Source of the DNA: Helicoverpa zea
Taxonomy: Eukaryota; Arthropoda; Insecta; Lepidoptera; Noctuidae
NCBI RefSeq assembly: GCF_022581195.2
Contig: NC_061470.1
Coordinates: 9,920,001-9,984,000, forward strand
DNA length: 64,000 bases
Reading direction: 5' to 3'
In this document: positions 58,127 through 64,000 of the stretch, piece after piece
Layout: each line of letters begins with the position of its first letter
Numbering within the stretch: the stretch's first letter is position 1
Program-made: the position numbers and the translations under genes
The notes under the pieces: model-generated
Database searches by the model: none
What the model was told of the DNA's origin: nothing
Seen by the model: the letters and a program-made list of their open reading frames with translations, nothing else

Positions 58127-59103
58127 TAATTCGTGGGTTAAGAACTATAGTTCGGCCATTCAGAGAATGCGTTCCTGACACGTCGCGATTGAACTGACGA
58201 CGTAACTTTGCAATGGCGTTGCAGTTACGATAAAAATATTTTTGCTGGTTGTTTACCGTTTTAACAATTGAGGAGCATTAAAACAACATTATTATATCAA
58301 TAATCAATGAATGTTATAATTCAGTCAGTTCAATCGCGACGTGTCAGGAACGCATTCTCTGAATGGCCGAACTATAGAGTAGCGTAAGGCCAAAATGGCA
58401 ACTTCTCAGGAGAGCCCGAAAACAACTCAAATTTACTTACTGTTATCTTATAGCCCTTTTTGTGGTAAAATCTATAGTAGTTAGATATCTGATTTTTACT
58501 AATAATAAAACTTTATTTATCGACTACAGAATAATGTAACTTTTTGGTCAATTAAAATACGGTTTCATTTTAATAAAATGTATTTTTCAAAAACTGGTTG
58601 ACATACGTCATTTTAGCTGTTCCATAAATTAGTGCCATAGTAGCGTATCCCACCCTTACGTTTTTTTGGCAGGAAGAAAAATTACGGAAGCTTACGAAAC
58701 AGGGACAGTAGCGGTACTTTACGTTTATTTGGCACGAAACAAACTAAGCCTACATAATCAAACTTTCTTCGTTAATAACGTATGGCAAGATACGTTATTT
58801 AAGCGATTACATTGATGGCATATTTTGGTGTGTATTCGCTCTGTAAATCGAGTTACGATCGTTGTGCTCGTAATTTTTTTGATAAAATAATGTCAAGATT
58901 ATTGTAAGTAGAAACACTTCATTTTGGCAATAAACAAAATATCTTTTTTTTATGTACGTTATTGTTGTACTAAGCAATCAACACACTATATCGTTCCAGT
59001 TTTTTGGCACATAAAAATATGGGGATTAAATAAAGGAATGGTGAAAAAAATTTTTTTTTGTATTTTTGCCCTTACGCTACTCTAGTTCTTAACCCACGAA
59101 TTA
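58127..59103. mobile_element. DNA transposon remnant interrupted by the palindromic MITE
   Basis: The left end reads 'taattcgtgggttaagaac', then the MITE, then 'agtagcgtaaggccaaaa'. The right end, reverse-complemented, reads 'taattcgtgggttaagaac' followed directly by 'tagagtagcgtaagggc'. The inverted repeat of about 38 bp is thus split on the left only. Removing the MITE leaves about 0.75 kb without an ORF. Confidence 0.8.
58146..58376. mobile_element. 231-bp palindromic MITE, copy C (nested)
   Basis: It has the same ends and length as copies A and B. The inner part of the right arm is diverged ('ataattcagtcagttcaatc'). It sits in the left terminal repeat of the 58127-59103 element at 'gaacTAgag', duplicating TA. 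Confidence 0.85.
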
Positions 59104-59965
59104 TTATCGATTAACATCAACCACTTAAAATATTAACTTAATAGGCATTATAAAGTAATTGCTACGATATATATAGAGTTTAACTACATTACCCTCTCTC
59201 AGTGCTTCCGAGGAGGTCTAAAAAGCCCCGGTGACCTCAGCAACAGGGTCGATTGATGAAGGTTAAGGAACGGGTCGACCCGTGATGGCTGTGCACTGAA
59301 TTCGTCCTGGTTGTAATTTGTAACTTTTTTTGCCGACAGTCCGATAGCTAGCCAGAAGTCACATACTCCTATTATAAATAATATTCTAGTGAAGTTTTTG
59401 GTACTTTTACAATTGGAAACTTGAAAGGAAAAAAGAAACCTATTAATATAAAACTAATATTTGGTATATACCTACATAGATAGGTGATACCCTGGATCAA
59501 CACAGGCTACTTTTTATCAAAAAGCTAGTTATAAATAATGAAGAGTGTGAAAAAATTCTCCTGATTGGCATCAACTGGGACCGACATTTTTTAATGTAAA
59601 CTAATATTTTTTATTTACTACGCTCCGAAAGTACCGAAACTGGCTACGGCTAGAGCTACGGTGCTAAAGACACACAAAGCAGTAAATCTTATAACATTCA
59701 TTTTGACCGGGGTAAACAAACTTTCAAAACACAAAAAAAAACATCATCATTAACACGGAAAATGTAGGAAACCTTAATAAAACACAAATTTCACACACTA
59801 AATTACCATTTACGAGTACAATAATAGTTCAAACCAAGAGCCATTCAAACTACAATCAATGTTTGATGAAACTTAGTGGTGTTAGAACCACTTATGTAAA
59901 CAGATAACGGATCGTAGCAATCACTTCAACTAAGCCGCTAAACTGTTTGTACCGGGTACGGATTA
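59104..59965. other. intergenic, no gene
   Basis: A GC-richer patch 'gcttccgaggaggtctaaaa' to 'cgggtcgacccgtgatggct' (59206-59290) looks like an unclassified repeat. The remainder is AT-rich. Confidence 0.4.
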
Positions 59966-59968
59966 CGC

Positions 59969-60017
59969 AGGTACCCGGGTAACTCAGGTACCCGGGTAAC
60001 TTAGGTACCCGGGTTCA
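59969..60017. repeat. 17-bp minisatellite, about three units
   Basis: Units 'aggtacccgggtaactc' repeat from 59969 to about 60017, the last diverging. Each carries the palindrome GGTACCCGGGT. A related 'gtaccgggtac' lies just upstream at 59949. Confidence 0.75.
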
Positions 60018-60019
60018 CG

Positions 60020-61480
60020 GAGTAAGGAAAGATGAACGGAGATGCCATAATGCAGGTATGTCAAGCGCCTTCTTCTAGGTCAAATTCGTACAGTAGGCAA
60101 AACGATCAGTTACGAGGGAACTAACGAGGCGTTCTATGTAGCATCAACGGTTTTTGGTACATTTTACAAAAGATGGCCGGTAGTAGATAGTAACGTTCCT
60201 GGTCATCCTCTCGCCCGCATTTTGGCGTGCTACTTTGCTACTTTCTTAGGCAATTTTCCGTTATGACACCTCCACTAGTCGTTTGGTTCTCCATGTCCGG
60301 GTTATATCGACCTGTCTCTGACGTCTAACTTAATGAAGATTTATGGCGTATATTGATTAAGGTTTTGGTTCGTTATGAGGGATGTTTTTTGTTGCAGTTT
60401 ACTGGTAAATAGTAAGGAAGTCATTTATTTTCTACACATTATGAACTAACCGCTTACTAACTCTTGCCCTTATGAAATTTTAATCTGTCTAATAACAAAT
60501 GAAGAGTTATGCTTGTATATGCTTATCTCAGGAAAAATGTTTCTATTTTAAAAATATTGCAGTATTAGATCCATTCATGGAACGACCACAGGGAACATGT
60601 TTATAATATAAACTGTAGCCAATAGCAATCGGATATCTTAATACAAAAGCTCACAGACATATTGTTATTTGAACAAAGAACATCATATAATAAAAAAAAA
60701 ATGCTTGATTGTAATGTGCCGCATGACCGTTTGTGCAACATTTTCATTTCTAACTTATAAAATCATCAACGAATCCTAAAATAAACAACATAAACCAAAG
60801 AAAACTAATCAAAATATCCTAAAAGAAAATAAAGACCCGTAAGCGTGAGTCCGTCACTAGTTTTATCACCATCGCCTTCGACCCCGAATAACTGAACTAT
60901 CTAAAATCCAATTGGCCCCGGTTAGCCTGAGTCCCGATATTTCCTCGATATTTTCAGCTCTTGTAAATCACTCGAGAACCGAGTCGAGGTATCGAGTTAA
61001 ATGTCAAACGATAATCGATTTTAATGATAGGGGAATTGGGTCGAATCCTTTTTAATGTTAGGGATTTATAAATAGCTTGATGGTTAAATAACTTGGTACG
61101 ATTTTAATCGTATCTTGCTTTTGTAAAATGTTTTAATAGCTGAATTGATTTAATGCTGAATTGGCATAGAATTACAGATTTTTTTTTTCGTTTGGTTAGA
61201 GATAAAATACGATGTTCCTAAGGTTGTAAACCACTGCCTGAAGTATATGAAGGTAACTGTATGCAGATCCCAACAAGTTTCTTAAAAATATAAGTGTTAT
61301 CATAGAAAACAGCTAGTCGTTAAATAAAGACACGACTTTTTGTCGAAACGATACAAATAATATTTTTTTAAATAAATTATTTTTACAATACTGTAGTGAG
61401 TAGTCCATCGAAAAGTACCTGTAATACATACATAGATTGGTAAAAATGCTATATTTTGTTGTACCCAGGTATGACAACAA
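60020..61480. other. intergenic, upstream of the UNC-93-like gene
   Basis: No coding signal. An acceptor-like 'tttgttgtacccag' ends near 61468, just before the exon-like tandem repeat, and could mark an upstream non-coding exon outside what I can define. Confidence 0.35.
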
Positions 61481-61481
61481 A

Positions 61482-61946
61482 TAGTATGCCAGCCGGTGCA
61501 TAGCCGGTGCGCTCGCATGGGCAGCCTACCGGACCTGACGGAGCGCTCCCGTCCGACGCCCGTCCGCGCGGCCGTGCGGACCGTGTCCGACCCGCACCGC
61601 CACCGGACTGTTATTACTCCGGTAAGCCTATATACATAGTATGCCAGCCGGTGCATAGCCGGTGCGCTCGCATGGGCAGCCTACCGGACCTGACGGAGCG
61701 CTCCCGTCCGACGCCCGTCCGCGCGGCCGTGCGGACCGTGTCTGACCCGCACCGCCACCGGACTGTTATTACTCCGGTAAGCCTATGTACGTAGTATGCC
61801 AGCCGGTGCATAGCCGGTGCGTTCGCATGGGCAGCCTACCGGACCTGACGGAGCGCTCCCGTCCGACGCCCGTCCGCGCGGCCGTGCGGACCGTGTCCGA
61901 CCCGCACCGCCACCGGACTGTTATTACTCCGGTAAACCTATCTAAT
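61482..61946 (+). repeat. three tandem 155-bp units, each an exon-like module
   Basis: Units start with 'tagtatgccagccggtgcat' at 61482, 61637 and 61792. They are nearly identical and GC-rich in an AT-rich setting. Each contains an ATG (61517, 61672, 61827), a 105-nt open frame MGSLPDLTERSRPTPVRAAV... and a donor (GTAAGC, GTAAGC, GTAAAC). Confidence 0.9.
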
Positions 61947-63790
61947 CTACATACTACACACTAAAATAGTAAATAGGAAACTTTGAAAAAATCTTCGAGC
62001 GGTGGAAAGGATATGCTATATTTCATCATGGTACGGGAAGAATGTAGTTTCCCTTGGGACGCGGGTAAAACAGCGGAAAACAGCTAGTATTTAATGTTTT
62101 ACAACAGTTTAACAGCAAATGAACTGCTATGCGCTTGGTCTTAAAATTATCCATTCAGCGAAGTTCAAGAAAGCCTTCTCATTAAATTATCGTAATTATA
62201 ACTACGGTTTTCATTTTTGCAGATCCCAGTGAGCACAATATACAAGAAAGAATGGCCTTGGAAGAAACAAAAAACTCCTATCCGAGTGGCGGGGTCCTGC
62301 ATCGGGCCCCGCAGACGGGACTCAGCTGCGTCATCCGTCGGGGCCGCTTCAGTACGGCGACTACTCGCCCGGCAGCCCCCAAAGTTACCAAAACCTCTAG
62401 TCAACAGATTCACCCTTCTTTGTATATCGAGTGGCCTCTGTGCGACTGCTCTCCTGCCCTTCACAGCCTTCGCAGGCGCCGAGGCAGGAGCAATGCCACT
62501 CTCAATCATGCACACAGCAGCAGCAGTCGTCGCTCCCTTCTCCCCCCTCATACTCCAAAAGACTGGAACGAGATTAGTAATTGCAATAGCACATACGCTA
62601 GTCTGTGTGCTGTTGACTGCTCACACGGTAGAAACTCCCCTACCAGTTCTACTTGCTTTATATGGAATCTGCGGCGTGTCGTTATCTCCAATGTCTTTAG
62701 CTCTCTCAGCATCAGCAACATCACTTGCTCAAGCGGCGGGCGATGAAGCCAGGAGAAAAGTGGCACTTAGAAGAGCATTAAGAGCGCTTAGAGCAGCTCA
62801 GGACCTGGGCCTAGTGTGTGGGTCATTACTTTTAGGCTTTGCTTTATTGATATGGTCTGAGGAGGTGTCAAGGCCTTCTACCCCAGTGCCAACTAATATA
62901 TCGGTGCCGCGGTGGCCTCCGCCTGAAGAGTACTTCTTAGAAGATGATTATGAGGTCAGTCAAACTTCTGCTACGACATATGTTACTTATAAACTGCTTG
63001 AAACTTACCTTTAATTACTCTTTCTAGGAGCGTACTTGCGGGTCCGCTGGCTGTCCAGACATGCAGACGCTATCGGGCACAGTATTAGACGCCGATGGCA
63101 GAATGCTACTGGTAGCCATGTGGGCATTCCTAGCACTGCTATCAGTGGGACTGGGCGTGTACGGTGCTTCCTCTGCGCCCGCGCCGCCACCCGATGCGCG
63201 CTCCGTCTTCGGAGACCCGAGGACTTTGCTCGGGGTGCCAATGGGTCTGTTTATAGGACTCCAACAGGGATTTATTTATACATCGTATATTAAGGTGTGT
63301 ATTATGTAGTTTACCCGTGGTACATCATTACTCACTCAATGTCGTTTACCTAATCACTTTTAAAATCGAAAAAAAAACACAAAGATTTCGGAATATTTGG
63401 GAACAAAAATGGTTCTGTTGCTCAAGAAAAGCATGACAGTTTTCCATAGGACGCAAGCAAGTCACTACTTAAAGAAAGTAAAATTAGACCTACTGGATGT
63501 TATCACAGTTGATTTAACATCCCCAGTGGTACGGAGTATGCGTGGACGGGTGGTGGTGTGCGTGGCGCTCGCTCTGCGGCACAGGGGTGCTGCAGGGCTT
63601 AGCCGCCGGCACTCTGTCCATGGCCGCCGCGAGGGGCAGACGTGGCGCACTCGCGGCGGGCGGCGGGGCTGCGCACGCGTCGCTAGTGCTCGCGTTATTG
63701 CGCTGGAGAGCTGCGAAGACGGATCTAGCGCTGCCTGCTTTGGCGGCCGCTGCTTGGGGCGCGTGTGCTGCGCTTTGGGATGTGTTACAG
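61517..63790 (+). CDS. UNC-93-like MFS-type membrane protein, 5' part (runs off the window)
   Basis: Confident exons are 62223-62954, 63028-63294 and 63527-63790, all phase 0 with AG/GT borders. A plausible first coding exon is any of 61517-61621, 61672-61776 or 61827-61931, also phase 0. The protein has an N-terminal hydrophilic stretch, then membrane segments such as FTLLCISSGLCATALLPF and MLLVAMWAFLALLSVGLG. GVPMGLFIGLQQGFIYTSYI and AAAAWGACAALWDVLQ match the second-half layout of UNC-93 proteins (L-GL-xG-xxQxF and GLWGxxDAVWQ in relatives). Visible coding is about 456 aa; the family is usually about 450-550, so the C-terminus lies past 64000. Family members include regulators of K+ channels and receptor chaperones; the role of this one is unknown. 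The 63527 exon is very Ala/Gly- and GC-rich. Confidence 0.72.
61975..62093 (+). repeat. Helitron-like (family B) 3' fragment in the UNC-93-like intron
   Basis: 'tggtacgggaagaatgtagt', 'gggacgcgggtaaaacagcg' and 'gaaaacagctagt' match the 3' end at 30300-30363, ending CTAG|T. It lies between the exon-like repeats and the 62223 exon. Confidence 0.6.
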
Positions 63791-64000
63791 GTAACTATCA
63801 GATTCTTATTATTTGTTGCCTTATCGAAAAGGATCGCATATATTGTGACGTCAGATTTTGCTAGTACACAATTACTGCGAGGAGATAAAAGATGGAAACC
63901 ATGCATGGACAACGGTATGAGTATCACGGTTAATCGTGAATATCTTATGTCACAACTAGCACATACAACATATTTAAATAATAAATTACTTTTATAAATA

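Noticed and set aside
1..64000. CRISPR arrays, operons, bacterial-type signals, tRNA or rRNA genes
   Set aside because: The sequence is plainly animal nuclear DNA. No regularly spaced repeats of CRISPR type, tRNA cloverleaf or rRNA segment was recognised.

Overview
The window looks like nuclear DNA of a lepidopteran insect, most likely a noctuid moth. The reasons are AT-rich intergenic DNA full of moth-type repeats, single-intron CYP6-type P450 genes of a kind amplified in noctuids, and RTE-, R1- and Helitron-like relics. The species assignment is inference from pattern recognition; no database was searched.

Layout. 1-10.9 kb is gene-poor and holds inverted-repeat DNA transposons (5712-7099; 9999-10345) and old retrotransposon tails. 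11-48 kb is a head-to-tail array of six cytochrome P450 genes on the + strand, called P450-1 to P450-6 here. They start at 11685, 19177, 31210, 35912, 41136 and 45972. Each has one long exon ending inside the haem-binding loop, a phase-1 intron of 206-410 bp, and a 197-nt second exon. They form three sister pairs (1/2, 3/4, 5/6). P450-3 and P450-6 each carry a single in-frame stop and are otherwise intact. The array is spaced out by a dead RTE LINE (14.4-17.4 kb), a well-preserved DNA-transposon-like element with a 783-residue ORF (22758-26471), an R1-type LINE tail (27.15-27.8 kb) and a second LINE fragment (43.1-44.3 kb). 48-61 kb has no recognisable gene but contains a hAT-type non-autonomous element with a perfect 8-bp target duplication (51868-53069) and a nested pair of DNA transposons (58127-59103). 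61.5-64 kb holds the 5' part of an UNC-93-like membrane protein gene whose probable first coding exon is present three times in tandem.

How the genes work together. By family, the P450s are microsomal monooxygenases of the type moths use against plant allelochemicals and insecticides. P450-1 to P450-4 share TATATAAA boxes and a matching sequence block about 45 bp upstream of the TATA box, which suggests common control. Sequence blocks shared between otherwise diverged copies suggest gene conversion. The UNC-93-like gene appears unrelated.

The best candidate for an under-described system is the 22758-26471 element. It has an intact ORF with a Cys cluster and spaced Asp/Asp/Glu-containing blocks, a non-coding first exon and intron, ten copies of a TTCTGTGG motif flanking the ORF on both sides, short imperfect terminal inverted repeats and an 8-bp flanking duplication.
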